Assembly (NCBI GenBank): GCA_025060195.1
Contig: JANXCQ010000021.1
Coordinates: 1 to 64,000, forward strand
DNA length: 64,000 bases
Direction of reading: 5' to 3'
Source of the DNA: Gemmatales bacterium
GTDB lineage: Bacteria > Planctomycetota > Planctomycetia > Gemmatales > HRBIN36
Part shown: positions 1 to 9,966 of the stretch, one piece after another
Layout: every line of letters begins with the position of its first letter
Position numbering within the stretch: position 1 is the first letter of the stretch
Program-made: the position numbers and the translations under genes
Notes under the pieces: generated by a model
Database searches by the model: none
Told to the model about the DNA's origin: nothing
Seen by the model: the letters and a program-made list of their open reading frames with translations, nothing else

Positions 1-99
1 GAATTCCAAACGCCTAGCCTAACGCAAGCTGAGTAGTAGAACGAAGCGGAGCCACTTCTCGGAAAGGCCTCCAGCGGCGCTGGTAATGTATTGGCTCGC

Positions 100-1287
100 T
101 CAGGCCCTCGAGGGGAACGAGGTTTCTGCGAGGAGCAAATCTTCGTCGGACCCCTGGCGTAGTTCGCGAACGATATCGGCGATCCGAGCGACCGCCCGCT
201 CTACTTCCTCGAGCGTGTTGAGATGGCTGAAGCTAAAACGCACAGCGGAACGCAGACGCTCCTCAGGAAGTTGCATTGCTTGCAACACGGGAGATGGCAG
301 GAGCGAGCCACTGGAACAAGCTGACCCCGCGGAACACGCGATGCCTGCCAAATCCAGACGCATCAAGAGGACTTCGGCACGACAGCCGGGAAAGGAAATG
401 TTCAGCGTGTGGGGCAGGCCATCGTGCTCGGGGCCGTTCACAAAAATCGGAGCGCAGCCGCGACGCAGGCCATCGAGAAAAACTTGGCGCAATTGCCGTA
501 CGTGATTGAATCGGCTTTGCCAGTCGCGATGAGCCAGTTCAATGGCCTTAGCGAGCCCGACGATCAGTGGTACGGGTTCAGTGCCTGGTCGGCGTCCGCG
601 TTCCTGATGCCCTCCGTGAAATAAGGGCGTCAGCCTGACCCCGCGACGCACCAATAGTCCGCCAATGCCTTTCGGGCCGTGGACCTTGTGCCCCGAAAAA
701 CTCAGCGTGCTGACGCCCAGTTCGTGAAAGTGCACGGGTATTTTTCCCACTGCTTGGACGGCGTCGCAGTGAACTGGAATGCGCCGTTCCTGACAGATGG
801 TTGCCAGTGCCTGGACCGGTTGGAGAGCGCCCGTTTCGTTGTTGGCCAGCATCAGGCACGCAAGCTGGACCTCGCCATGGCACAGTGAATCGAAAGCGTC
901 GGCATCCACGATACCGTCCGAGCCAACGGGAAACTCGCGCTGCGAAAAACCCCGCTGCACGAGAGCGGCCACGGCCTCGCGTACCGAAGGATGTTCGATA
1001 CCGCTCGCTAGAATCACGCCGCGGCTTCGCGGTAGGCCAAAAACGGCTAAGTTGTTCGCTTCCGTAGCGCCGCTGGTAAAAATCAATTCGTCGGGGAACG
1101 CCCCAAGATAATGAGCGATTTGTTCCCGAGCATCCTCGATAGCCTTGCGCGCTAATCGGCCAAAGCGGTGCGCACTAGAGGGGTTGCCGAAGTGCTCCGT
1201 CCAGAACGGTTCCATCGCGGCGCGCACTTCGGGCAGTAGAGAGGTCGTCGCGTTGTTGTCGAGATAAATCACAGTCTGTGTATTCAC
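100..1287 (-). CDS. Cysteine desulfurase, NifS/IscS-like class V aminotransferase
   Basis: N-term IYLDNNATTSLLPEV, ANNETGALQP, PLP-Lys motif SFSGHKVHGPKGIGGL, and SAGSACSSG active-site Cys loop. Confidence 0.95.
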   Translation of the reverse strand: MNTQTVIYLDNNATTSLLPEVRAAMEPFWTEHFGNPSSAHRFGRLARKAIEDAREQIAHYLGAFPDELIFTSGATEANNLAVFGLPRSRGVILASGIEHPSVREAVAALVQRGFSQREFPVGSDGIVDADAFDSLCHGEVQLACLMLANNETGALQPVQALATICQERRIPVHCDAVQAVGKIPVHFHELGVSTLSFSGHKVHGPKGIGGLLVRRGVRLTPLFHGGHQERGRRPGTEPVPLIVGLAKAIELAHRDWQSRFNHVRQLRQVFLDGLRRGCAPIFVNGPEHDGLPHTLNISFPGCRAEVLLMRLDLAGIACSAGSACSSGSLLPSPVLQAMQLPEERLRSAVRFSFSHLNTLEEVERAVARIADIVRELRQGSDEDLLLAETSFPSRA

Positions 1288-1673
1288 CGGCCGTGGCGCT
1301 CCGGGATTGAACGCTTCATAAGCGCAACTACTCTCATGGTGATTGTAAGCGTGAGAGTGTGGATGTCGCAGCGCCTACCGGCTATTCGTGCACAATCACC
1401 TTCCACGTCTATGCACAAATAGGTAATACAGGGCCGCGATGGCCAGCACGCAGGCGATGAGAATCAGCCAGGTGGTGTACATCGTCCATCCGTTGGATAG
1501 CGAGTGGTCGAAATAGGTAAGGGAGGCGGAAAAGCGATGAGGCTTGGTGCAGATCAGGTTGGACACCGAAGACGGGGGAAGATTGGAGGCAACTCCGAGT
1601 CGAGATGTGCAAAAAATGAAGGCTCAATGAGATTATACTGCCCAGGAGAAAAATGGCCAGGACAGTAGGAAAC

Positions 1674-2189
1674 TTAACACGGCATTCGTAACGGATGTAA
1701 GTGAAACTGACGCCGTAGCTCATTCGCCTGTTGCCAAACCTTATCGTTACTGGCCAGGAACCGAACGAGTTGTCCCGTGGAGACATGCAAGGCTTGTGCG
1801 GTGGCAGCGAGTTGACCGTGATGAGCGGCCAAGGCGTCGAGTACTAAGCCGACAGTGGGCCAGTACCGCGCGTCGCGTTGCCCCAGTTTCAAGTGATGCT
1901 GCCCAATCTGTTGCCACAGTTCAATAGCCACTGCGTCTTGCGGGGGAAACGGTTCGCGCAGCTGTAGGAAAAAGCGCTGCCGCAGGCGTTTCAGGGCACG
2001 TTGCTTGTTGTCATGTTGGGAGCGGCTTTCCTCGGCGATGGCGTGTAAACCGCTGGGCAGATGTCGCAGCCGCACCGCCGAGTCGGTCTTGTTGCGTTTT
2101 TGTCCGCCCGGGCCACTGGCCCGATACGTGTCCACGGCACATTGTGCTAACAATTGTTGGTCGGATAAGCTCGTCCACTGGGAGCGCAT
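1674..2189 (-). CDS. Peptide chain release factor-like protein (RF-1 GGQ domain)
   Basis: [27 protein letters not shown] is a class I RF/ArfB GGQ motif. Only 171 aa, no codon-recognition domain, with a C-terminal helical extension. Confidence 0.85.
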   Translation of the reverse strand: MRSQWTSLSDQQLLAQCAVDTYRASGPGGQKRNKTDSAVRLRHLPSGLHAIAEESRSQHDNKQRALKRLRQRFFLQLREPFPPQDAVAIELWQQIGQHHLKLGQRDARYWPTVGLVLDALAAHHGQLAATAQALHVSTGQLVRFLASNDKVWQQANELRRQFHLHPLRMPC

Positions 2190-2302
2190 GCGAGGACAAA
2201 AATTTTTGGATAGCAGCTTGACCCTGACCTGGGAAATTTTACAATCGCCCAGCGAAGGGAATGTGCCTCACCCCGACTTTCCAGCCGAAGGGAGGAGTGC
2301 TC

Positions 2303-2932
2303 ATGAGCCAAACGCATCCACCCCCCGGTAAGCCCGGCATCTCCCGGCGTCAGTTTCTGACAGGAACTGGTTTGGGCGCAGCCGCCACCGCATTGCTTCG
2401 GACAAGCGAGGCGCCAACTCAAGCGAACCAAGCGCAGGCTCCGAAAACGGTAGGCTTCGGCCCGAATCCCGTAGCGTGCGAACTGTTGGTGAACGGAGCG
2501 CGAATTACGGTGCACATTGAACCGCGGGTGACCTTGCTCGATTGTTTACGGCATTACATGGACATCACAGGGCCGAAGCGCGTGTGCGATCGGGGCACGT
2601 GCGGCGCTTGCACAGTGCTCTTAGATGGACGACCGATCTACGCCTGCACCATGCTAGCCTTGGAAGCGCAGGGCAAGAAAATCGAGACGCCGGAAAGCCT
2701 CTATGAAGACGGCCAACTGCACCGCGTTCCTGCCGCCTTTGTGCAGTACGATGCTCAACAGTGCGGTTTCTGCACGCCCGGATTCGTCATGGCCATGAAG
2801 GCTTGTTTCGATCGGAATCCCAATGCTACGCCCGCTGAAGTTGAGCAAGGTCTGGCGGGAAACATTTGTCGCTGTGGCACCTATCAACAAATGCGCGACG
2901 CCCTGCGCAGCCTATGCAAGAAGGGAGGCTAG
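2303..2932 (+). CDS. (2Fe-2S)-binding small subunit of xanthine dehydrogenase/aldehyde oxidase family, Tat-exported
   Basis: Tat-like leader ISRRQFLTGTGLG; CDRGTCGACTVLLDG and CGFCTPGF...GNICRCGTY cluster motifs. Start placed at 2303 because GGGAGGAG precedes that ATG. Confidence 0.93.
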   Translation: MSQTHPPPGKPGISRRQFLTGTGLGAAATALLRTSEAPTQANQAQAPKTVGFGPNPVACELLVNGARITVHIEPRVTLLDCLRHYMDITGPKRVCDRGTCGACTVLLDGRPIYACTMLALEAQGKKIETPESLYEDGQLHRVPAAFVQYDAQQCGFCTPGFVMAMKACFDRNPNATPAEVEQGLAGNICRCGTYQQMRDALRSLCKKGG

Positions 2933-2935
2933 ACC

Positions 2936-5197
2936 ATGGCAGAGATTAAGTGGCCGGAAAAGCGTCGCCTTATTGGTACCAAAGTCCCGCGCGTGGATGG
3001 TCCCGACAAAGCCACGGGCCGGGCTCGCTATAGCCAGGACATCAATCGCCCCGGCATGTTACACGCCTTGATTCTTCGCAGCCCATATGCGCATTGCCGC
3101 ATTAAGAGTCTAGACCTTTCTGAGGCACAGAAAGCCCCTGGAGTGCGGGCTATCGTGACCGTTGGGCAGATCAATTACACGGCCGGAAAGAAAGAGGGCA
3201 TGCCCGGTTGGGAATTTCCGGTTAGTGTAACAGACGTGGGGCGAGAACTCTTTTATCACGGGGATGAAATTCTCGCCATCGCCGCCGATACCGAAGAACA
3301 TGCTCGCGATGCGTTGCGTTTGGTCAAAATCGAGTTTGAAGAGCTGCCTTTCATTGTGAAAGAGGAAACAGCGTTGCGAAGGCGGCAAGGACCTAGCACG
3401 GTGCCCGGAAAGGATGCCAGCAACGTTCTGGCAGGTGGCAGTCGTACCGAAGGCGATCCCGACGGTGCCAAGAAGGCGGCCGAGGTTTTGGTCAGGGGTA
3501 CCTACGGCGTACCTGTGATCACTCATTGCTGCCTGGAAACTCATGGTCTGGTGGCGGAGTGGGAAAGTCCGAGGAGCTTGACGATCTGGTGCACTACGCA
3601 GGCTGTACCCGCCACTGCTAATCAATTGCAAAACTTTCTCGCAGGGCACGGGATTACCTGTAACGTGCGTTGCATTACGCACCATATGGGCGGTGGCTAT
3701 GGCAGTAAGTTTGGCCCCGACATTCAAGGCTATCTCGCCGCGGTTTTGGCGTGGCTTGCGAAGGCGCCCGTGAAGCTCTTCCTGGAACGGGATGAAGAAC
3801 ATCTGGCCGCGGGCAATCGCCCCAGCGCCACGGCGACGGTAACCATTGGCGGAAGTCACGACGGGACAATTACAGTGTTCGAAGCGACTACTTACGGCAC
3901 GCCTGGGGTGGGACGAGCTGCGGGCGTGAACATTGGTATCCTGCCTTACGTCTACGACGTGCGCAACGTGCGGATCAGCACCGACATTGTGCGGCTCAAT
4001 CATGGCGCGGCTCGAGCCATGCGCGCCCCAGCCCATCCGCAGAACTGCTTTATTACAGAGTGCGCCGTGGACGACTTCGCCAATGCCGCGGGATTAGACC
4101 CGATGGAGGTGCGGCTGAAGAATCTGCCCCAGAACGATCCCGCCGCAGTGAAAAACACGCCTACCAGTTTCCTCGCGTTGCGGAACACCATTTACACCGA
4201 CGAAATTCGCATTGCCGCCGAATTGTCGCAGTGGAAAAAGAAATGGCATCCGCCCGGCAAAGGACCGACCAAGGGACCATGGAAGCATGGCATCGGCATG
4301 GCCCTGCATACTTGGGGCGGTGCCGGTCGCGCAGATAACGATGTTTTCGTCACTATTTCCAGCGATGGGTCGGTGGTAGTGCAATGTTCCACGCAAGACC
4401 TTGGCACAGGTGAACGCACGGTATTGGCCATTGTCGTAGCCGAGGTACTCGGGCTCGATCCGAAAGACCTCACCGTCGTCATCGGTGAAAGCCAAATTGG
4501 TCGCTCGACCGGCTCTGGCGGCAGCACGACTGCACCAGGGACGGCCCCGGCAGCCTTGGTAGCCGCGATTAACGCCCGCGACGAATTGTTCCGTAAGGTC
4601 GCGCCCAAGTTGGGTATGAAGCCTGAGAACCTGGTTCTGGAACCCAATAAGATTACCGACAAAGCCAGTGGAAAAAGCTTCACGTGGCGGCAATTCTGTG
4701 CCCGACTTGGGATGGATACCGTTCGCGGACAAGGCAATTGGATTCCGGGATTGTCGAATCTCGGAGTGGGCGGCGTGCAAGTCGCTGAAGTGTGGGTCGA
4801 CACGGAAACTGGCGTGGTGCGCTTGGAAAAAATTGTCGCCGTACAGGATTGTGGCATGGTAATCAATAAGCTGGCCTGTGAATCGCAAGTGGCCGGCGGT
4901 GTGATCATGGGCATCAACCTCGCCATGTTTGAGGAGATGATTGTGGACGAACAGACCGGCCGCATGGTCAACCCGGATTTCGAGTTTTACAAGCTCGGCG
5001 GCATGCTCGACATGCCGGAAATCATCGTGCATATGCACGACATGCCGGAACGCGGTGTCATTGGCATCGGTGAGCCGCCGACCATCAGCACTGCCGCGGC
5101 TATCGGCAACGCCATCTGCAACGCGCTGGGCGTGCGCGTCCCACGTACCCCGTTCAGCCCCGACCGCGTCCTCGCAGCCCTCCATGCTAAGAAATAA
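2936..5197 (+). CDS. Molybdopterin-binding large subunit, xanthine dehydrogenase/aldehyde oxidase family
   Basis: GTKVPRVDGPDKATGRARYSQDI, HHMGGGYGSKFG, GSGGSTTAPGTAPA, and C-terminal GIGEPPT with catalytic Glu. Directly follows the 2Fe-2S subunit. Confidence 0.95.
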   Translation: MAEIKWPEKRRLIGTKVPRVDGPDKATGRARYSQDINRPGMLHALILRSPYAHCRIKSLDLSEAQKAPGVRAIVTVGQINYTAGKKEGMPGWEFPVSVTDVGRELFYHGDEILAIAADTEEHARDALRLVKIEFEELPFIVKEETALRRRQGPSTVPGKDASNVLAGGSRTEGDPDGAKKAAEVLVRGTYGVPVITHCCLETHGLVAEWESPRSLTIWCTTQAVPATANQLQNFLAGHGITCNVRCITHHMGGGYGSKFGPDIQGYLAAVLAWLAKAPVKLFLERDEEHLAAGNRPSATATVTIGGSHDGTITVFEATTYGTPGVGRAAGVNIGILPYVYDVRNVRISTDIVRLNHGAARAMRAPAHPQNCFITECAVDDFANAAGLDPMEVRLKNLPQNDPAAVKNTPTSFLALRNTIYTDEIRIAAELSQWKKKWHPPGKGPTKGPWKHGIGMALHTWGGAGRADNDVFVTISSDGSVVVQCSTQDLGTGERTVLAIVVAEVLGLDPKDLTVVIGESQIGRSTGSGGSTTAPGTAPAALVAAINARDELFRKVAPKLGMKPENLVLEPNKITDKASGKSFTWRQFCARLGMDTVRGQGNWIPGLSNLGVGGVQVAEVWVDTETGVVRLEKIVAVQDCGMVINKLACESQVAGGVIMGINLAMFEEMIVDEQTGRMVNPDFEFYKLGGMLDMPEIIVHMHDMPERGVIGIGEPPTISTAAAIGNAICNALGVRVPRTPFSPDRVLAALHAKK

Positions 5198-5245
5198 CCC
5201 CGAGCAACTTCGAGGCTCGGCCCAGACCAGCCAGGAGTATCCCCC

Positions 5246-6265
5246 ATGAAAAACTTTACTTACTATCGTCCGCTCAGCCTGGAAGCTGCCGTCGCATTAC
5301 TTGATACCCGTTGGGGCACCACGGAACTATTAGCGGGTGGTACTGACCTGCTCGATTTGCAAAAGGAATACATCGCCCAGCCCGATAAAGTCGTCAGCTT
5401 GACCTTTATTCAAGATCCCGTTTTCACGCGGATTGAAGTACCACAGATTTTGCCCGGCACGAAGCCTACTGTGAGTATCGGCGCCGCGGTGAAAATTGCC
5501 GATATTGCGGAGCATGCGGAACTGAAGCACCTCTTCCCCGCGCTGACGGACGCCGCGGCCCAAGTCGGCGGGCCCCAAATCCGCAACATGGGCACGCTGG
5601 GGGGCAATTTGTGTCAACGCAACCGCTGTTGGTATTTCCGCGATGAACACGTGTTGTGTCTGCTTAAGGGGGGCCGACGATGCTTCGCTGCCGATGGCGA
5701 AAACCGTTATCACGCCATCTTCACCAAGGGGCATCCGTGCGTAATAGTCCATCCTTCGACGTTAGCGCCGGCCTTGATCGCACTGGGGGCCAGCGTAGAA
5801 GTCCTCGGCCCTAATGGCAAACGTACCATCGAACTGAGCAAGTTTTTCCAGGCACCCACTAAACCCGACCAACGCGAGCATGTGCTGGCGCCGAACGAAA
5901 TTGTGGTACGCGTTCTTATCCCCGTTGAGGGCTTGCGTAATGCCAGTTACGAAGTCCGACATAAACAAAGTTACGATTGGCCATTGGCTCAGGCGGCGGT
6001 GGCCTTTCGACTCATCGGAGGCAAGGCCACGGATGTTCGCATCGTTTTGGGTCATGTGGCTCCGACACCTCATGTCGCCACGGAAGCGCAAAAAGTCGTC
6101 GAAGGGCAAACGATCACACGCGAATTAGCCGAAAAAGCGGGCGAAGCTGCCACTGCGGGAGCCGTCCCCCTTAGCCAGAACGCCTATAAGGTTCATCTGG
6201 TGAAAGTCGCCGTCAAGCGTGCGCTGCTCCTGGCCAGCGGCGCCCAGCCCGATTGGGTAATTTAG
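5246..6265 (+). CDS. FAD-binding subunit, xanthine dehydrogenase family
   Basis: LLAGGTDLLDLQKEYI and GGPQIRNMGTLGGNLCQRNRCWYFRDEHVLCLLKGGRRCFA. Third gene of the operon. Confidence 0.93.
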   Translation: MKNFTYYRPLSLEAAVALLDTRWGTTELLAGGTDLLDLQKEYIAQPDKVVSLTFIQDPVFTRIEVPQILPGTKPTVSIGAAVKIADIAEHAELKHLFPALTDAAAQVGGPQIRNMGTLGGNLCQRNRCWYFRDEHVLCLLKGGRRCFAADGENRYHAIFTKGHPCVIVHPSTLAPALIALGASVEVLGPNGKRTIELSKFFQAPTKPDQREHVLAPNEIVVRVLIPVEGLRNASYEVRHKQSYDWPLAQAAVAFRLIGGKATDVRIVLGHVAPTPHVATEAQKVVEGQTITRELAEKAGEAATAGAVPLSQNAYKVHLVKVAVKRALLLASGAQPDWVI

Positions 6266-6288
6266 AATTGCCTCCCAGATTCAAATAG

Positions 6289-6352
6289 GTGTCGCCTAAG
6301 CATGAAACGATAGTCTCGCAGTTAACTGTCGTTTAGGCAACGAATTGACACC
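6289..6352. other. Bulged long stem-loop after the molybdoenzyme operon
   Basis: Nested complementary arms GGTGTC/GACACC, GCCTAA/TTAGGC and AAACGA-TAG/CTGTCGTTT flank a central loop. Confidence 0.5.
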
Positions 6353-6359
6353 CTTACAG

Positions 6360-6394
6360 AAAAAATAAGGCGGTCTGCATTAGCCGCCAATTTT
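6360..6394. terminator. Probable bidirectional intrinsic terminator between convergent genes
   Basis: AAAAAATAAGGCGG-loop-CCGCCAATTTT: GC stem with A tract before and T tract after. Confidence 0.6.
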
Positions 6395-6457
6395 GTACTC
6401 GTTTGTAAGTACGTAAGCTACGGGGAGTGCAGTTCCCGTGGTCTGCAGGCTAGTGCC

Positions 6458-7762
6458 TTACACCAGTTCAGCGATAACCCTGCCGTGCTCGACCGCATAA
6501 ACTGGCCGACCGCTTGGATCGCGGAATTGAATGTGGGGATCGATTCCCAGGACATGGAAAATGGTCGCCATGAGATCCTGAGGCGTGATGGGCGTAGTCT
6601 TAGGCACTTCAGCTTTGGCGCTCGATTCACCGATGACTTGTCCCATCTTTAACCCGCCCCCTGCTAACGCCAAGGTACTAAGCGGAGCCCAGTGATCCCG
6701 GCCTGCATCGTTGTTAATACGCGGCGTGCGCCCAAACTCGCCCGTAATGACCAAAAGGATTTGCTGGTCTAAACCGCGAGCGTAAATGTCTTCGACGAAC
6801 GTGGCCACAGCATGATCCAGCTGCGGCGCTTGCCGTTCCAGTTCTTGCTTAATGTTACCGTGATGATCCCAACCACCGTAAGTAACGGTCACAAAACCGA
6901 CGCCTGCCTCGCACAACCGACGTGCCAGGAGCAATTGCTGACCTAACCCTGGACCATACCGATCGCGCACCCGCGGATCTTCCTTGCTCAGGTCGAAGAC
7001 GTCCTTCGCTCGACCGAGGATCAAATTGAAGGCCTGCTGATCAAAGCTATCCAAACCCGCCATCAGGCCGCTTTGATCAATCTCACGGTTGATTCGATCC
7101 AGCGAACGCAGCAATGACCGACGATCTTCCAGTTGCTGTAGGCTCACTTTTAGATTCATATTGTTGCGGGCGTTCCCTGTGGTATCAAATGGCGCGTAAG
7201 CCGGGCCCAACCACGCGGGACCGTCAGCATAAATGCCTCCCAAGCGCACGTACGTCGGCAGACCCGACACCGGATGATTCGGTCCGCGCACCCGCGCCAC
7301 GATGGAGCCAATGCTCGGTCGAATTGGCGGCGCCCCGTTATCTGCAGGGATATGGTCGTAACCGGTCATGACAAAATGGGTGCCACCTGCATGGCCGGAG
7401 TTGGTGTGGGCAAACGAACGCACGAAGGCCATGCGGTCAGCCACTTGGGCTATCTTCGGAAAAATCGCCCCCAACTCGATACCGGGCACGCAGGTTTTCA
7501 CGGCGCCCACCACGCTGCGGTACTCGGCAGGCGCGGTCATCTTTGGGTCGAAAGTTTCAATGTGTGTCGGGCCACCGGGGAGCCAGAGCCATACCACGGA
7601 CGTGTTTTTCACCGGCTGTCCCTGTTGAGCGGCATGAGCACGTGCTCGTAACAAATCACTCAGTGTCAAGCCGGTCAAACCTAGCACCCCGGCTTTGAGA
7701 AAATCCCGGCGGCGAATACCCGCACAGTTGCCATGCACGCGGTTCGCGACGACTTTCAGCAT
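6458..7762 (-). CDS. DUF1501 domain-containing protein, Tat signal
   Basis: GIRRRDFLKAGVLGLTGLTLSDLLRARAHA, VWLWLPGGPTHIETFDPK, ITGEFGRTPRINNDAGRDHW. Start moved to 7762 because AAGGAG precedes that ATG; the ORF extends to 7882. Confidence 0.92.
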   Translation of the reverse strand: MLKVVANRVHGNCAGIRRRDFLKAGVLGLTGLTLSDLLRARAHAAQQGQPVKNTSVVWLWLPGGPTHIETFDPKMTAPAEYRSVVGAVKTCVPGIELGAIFPKIAQVADRMAFVRSFAHTNSGHAGGTHFVMTGYDHIPADNGAPPIRPSIGSIVARVRGPNHPVSGLPTYVRLGGIYADGPAWLGPAYAPFDTTGNARNNMNLKVSLQQLEDRRSLLRSLDRINREIDQSGLMAGLDSFDQQAFNLILGRAKDVFDLSKEDPRVRDRYGPGLGQQLLLARRLCEAGVGFVTVTYGGWDHHGNIKQELERQAPQLDHAVATFVEDIYARGLDQQILLVITGEFGRTPRINNDAGRDHWAPLSTLALAGGGLKMGQVIGESSAKAEVPKTTPITPQDLMATIFHVLGIDPHIQFRDPSGRPVYAVEHGRVIAELV

Positions 7763-8057
7763 GGTAAGCTCCTTCATCGTCCCTGCGAAGCCGGCTTCGG
7801 AACGCCCCAAGGCGGGATTTGGGCCTGAAGCACAGTGCAGGTTCCCATGGAATGTAAGAAACGGCAGCGTGGCATTGATCATACAAACTCCCCACTAGTG
7901 CGTCAATCGCGGCGACAACTTTTTATCTCTCGGTCTGAGCCATAGGCCCACTTCGCTGCGAGCCCTCGGCGTTCTAATTTTGCTGTTACCGACTAACGCT
8001 CTCTTTCATCCCTTTGTGTGAACGAATTGCGTTGTCAACGAAGTTCTTACTCACAGC

Positions 8058-8146
<89 letters not shown>

Positions 8147-8301
8147 CTATTGCGGATTAGCCACTAAGTCGGGTCGACTCACCTCCATTATATAAGCCAC
8201 ATCCAAGTTCGTTCACCTGCCATTATTGTACTTTATTCAGACAAGTCTCCTTGACATTTCTTGCTGTGAATGGTAAGGGCCAAGCCGAGGAGGGAGTGGT
8301 T

Positions 8302-9516
8302 GTGCAGGTGCTGCTCAATACTTGGACTGGATTCGGGCCGCCTGCTGGTATTGGACATTACGCTCAACAACTGGCTCAGGCACTCCAGCAAACCGCGACG
8401 GACGAAGATCACATTCACATATTCCCTCCGGATGAGCTGGCACAACTCTCTCGTCAACTGACATCGCCGTTACGCTCAACCCGAGCGCAGTTATCTCATC
8501 CGGCGATGGCTAAGCCCATGGTCCGCCTCGTTCCCAGGTCAGCGTCGCGCTGGCTTCGAACCTGTGCAACCCCCATTCGCGATGCTTTCCGTTGGACACT
8601 CGGCCAATGTTTACGCCGTTATTGCCGCCGAGTTCATGCTCAGCTTTATCACGAGCCGAACTTCGTACCCCTATGCTGGGACCTTCCCACGATTATCACT
8701 GTGCACGACCTTTCGCCTTTGTTGTTCCCGCATTGGCATCCGGATTACCGCGTACGCTGGCTTGAAAAGCATTGGCCACGCTGTGTAAGCCACGCCCACC
8801 ACATTCTTACTGTTTCCCAGTTCACCAAAACAGAGCTTACGCGCCTCGGGGGCGTCAGTCCCGAACGTATTACCGTTACCTACCCGGGAATTCGCGCCTG
8901 CTTTCAGCCCCAAAAGCGGCCAGACGCCCGACGGAAAATCGCCAAGCTGGGGCTACCCACGAACTTCCTGCTTTATGTTGGCACCTTGGAACCCCGGAAA
9001 AATCTGGAAACGGTGCTACGTGCTTATTTGCATCTACCGCGCTCTCACCGTCAGCAGGTGCCGTTCGTTCTAGCAGGTAAGTACGGTTGGGGAGCTGATT
9101 CCCTTCTGGAACTCCTCGCCACGACGGGCGTCCAAGAAGGCGTCTATCACCTAGGCTATGTTCCCGAGGCTTGGCTGCCCGTTCTCTATAATGCGGCGCG
9201 AGCCCTTGTCTATCCATCTCACTATGAAGGCTTCGGTTTGCCTCCAGTCGAAATGTTGGCTTGCGGCGGCCGGGTGATCGTTTCCGACCTGGCGATCTTC
9301 CGCGAAACGCTCGGCCCTCACGCCACGCGCATCGCCCCGAACGACCCTGATGGTTGGTACCGTGTGCTCTATCGAATTGTTGTCCAGCATGAGTTTCCCA
9401 CTGAACCAGACTGGAACGCCGTCCATTGGGCGCGCCGGTATAGTTGGCAAGCTTGTGCACAGCTGACTTGGCAGACTTACAAGTCGCCGCCTCTGGCCAT
9501 TCCCTTAGCCGCCTGA
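8302..9516 (+). CDS. Glycosyltransferase family 1/4 (GT-B)
   Basis: LLYVGTLEPRKNLETVLRAY, VYPSHYEGFGLPPVEMLACGGRVIVSD. GTG start with upstream AGGAGG; ORF track starts earlier at 8251. Confidence 0.9.
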   Translation: MQVLLNTWTGFGPPAGIGHYAQQLAQALQQTATDEDHIHIFPPDELAQLSRQLTSPLRSTRAQLSHPAMAKPMVRLVPRSASRWLRTCATPIRDAFRWTLGQCLRRYCRRVHAQLYHEPNFVPLCWDLPTIITVHDLSPLLFPHWHPDYRVRWLEKHWPRCVSHAHHILTVSQFTKTELTRLGGVSPERITVTYPGIRACFQPQKRPDARRKIAKLGLPTNFLLYVGTLEPRKNLETVLRAYLHLPRSHRQQVPFVLAGKYGWGADSLLELLATTGVQEGVYHLGYVPEAWLPVLYNAARALVYPSHYEGFGLPPVEMLACGGRVIVSDLAIFRETLGPHATRIAPNDPDGWYRVLYRIVVQHEFPTEPDWNAVHWARRYSWQACAQLTWQTYKSPPLAIPLAA

Positions 9517-9837
9517 TTTGCCTTCTGATCCTCGCTTGCCATCTTCTTGCCGCGGCACACGCTCCTGTAACAAGTCCTGCACCACCTCAGCCAATAACTT
9601 TGGATCACGTCGGCTTACGATGTATTCGATCCGCGGCTCCGGAATTCCTAACTGGGTCAATACCTGACGCGCCCTCGTCCACAACCGCTCCAGCTTCTTA
9701 CCTTCCGCCAAATAAATGTCTCCCACCAGTTCCTCTAGACGCTGGAATAACGTATTTGGTAAGTTTTCGTAATACCGACGAATCACTTTCAACTGGTAGG
9801 GCGTATAATCGCGTGGCTTCTGCGAAGACTCGGCCAT
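9505..9837 (-). CDS. Conserved hypothetical protein (110 aa)
   Basis: Compact charged ORF (TPYQLKVIRRYYENLPNTLFQRLEELVGDIYLAEG) between a GT gene and rpsU. Not assigned to a family. Confidence 0.6.
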   Translation of the reverse strand: MAESSQKPRDYTPYQLKVIRRYYENLPNTLFQRLEELVGDIYLAEGKKLERLWTRARQVLTQLGIPEPRIEYIVSRRDPKLLAEVVQDLLQERVPRQEDGKRGSEGKSGG

Positions 9838-9966
9838 CAGTTTCTTCCTTGCACTTATGAGTTAAAGTTCCAGCCACATACTCAGTTTCCAGTGCGAGCA
9901 AAAGCTTAGCGCACGTCATAACAGCGCCTTTAGAGTTCCTCGTTTGGCTCGCGCAACACGGCCGGA

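Noticed and set aside
3110-5185. Long minus-strand ORFs (308, 363, 259 aa) opposite the molybdenum hydroxylase genes
   Set aside because: They are antisense shadows of a strongly recognisable plus-strand CDS, have no family motifs and show His/Arg-rich composition typical of reverse frames.
8876-9460. 194-aa minus-strand ORF
   Set aside because: Fully antisense to the glycosyltransferase; no recognisable domain and Arg/Gly-rich shadow composition.
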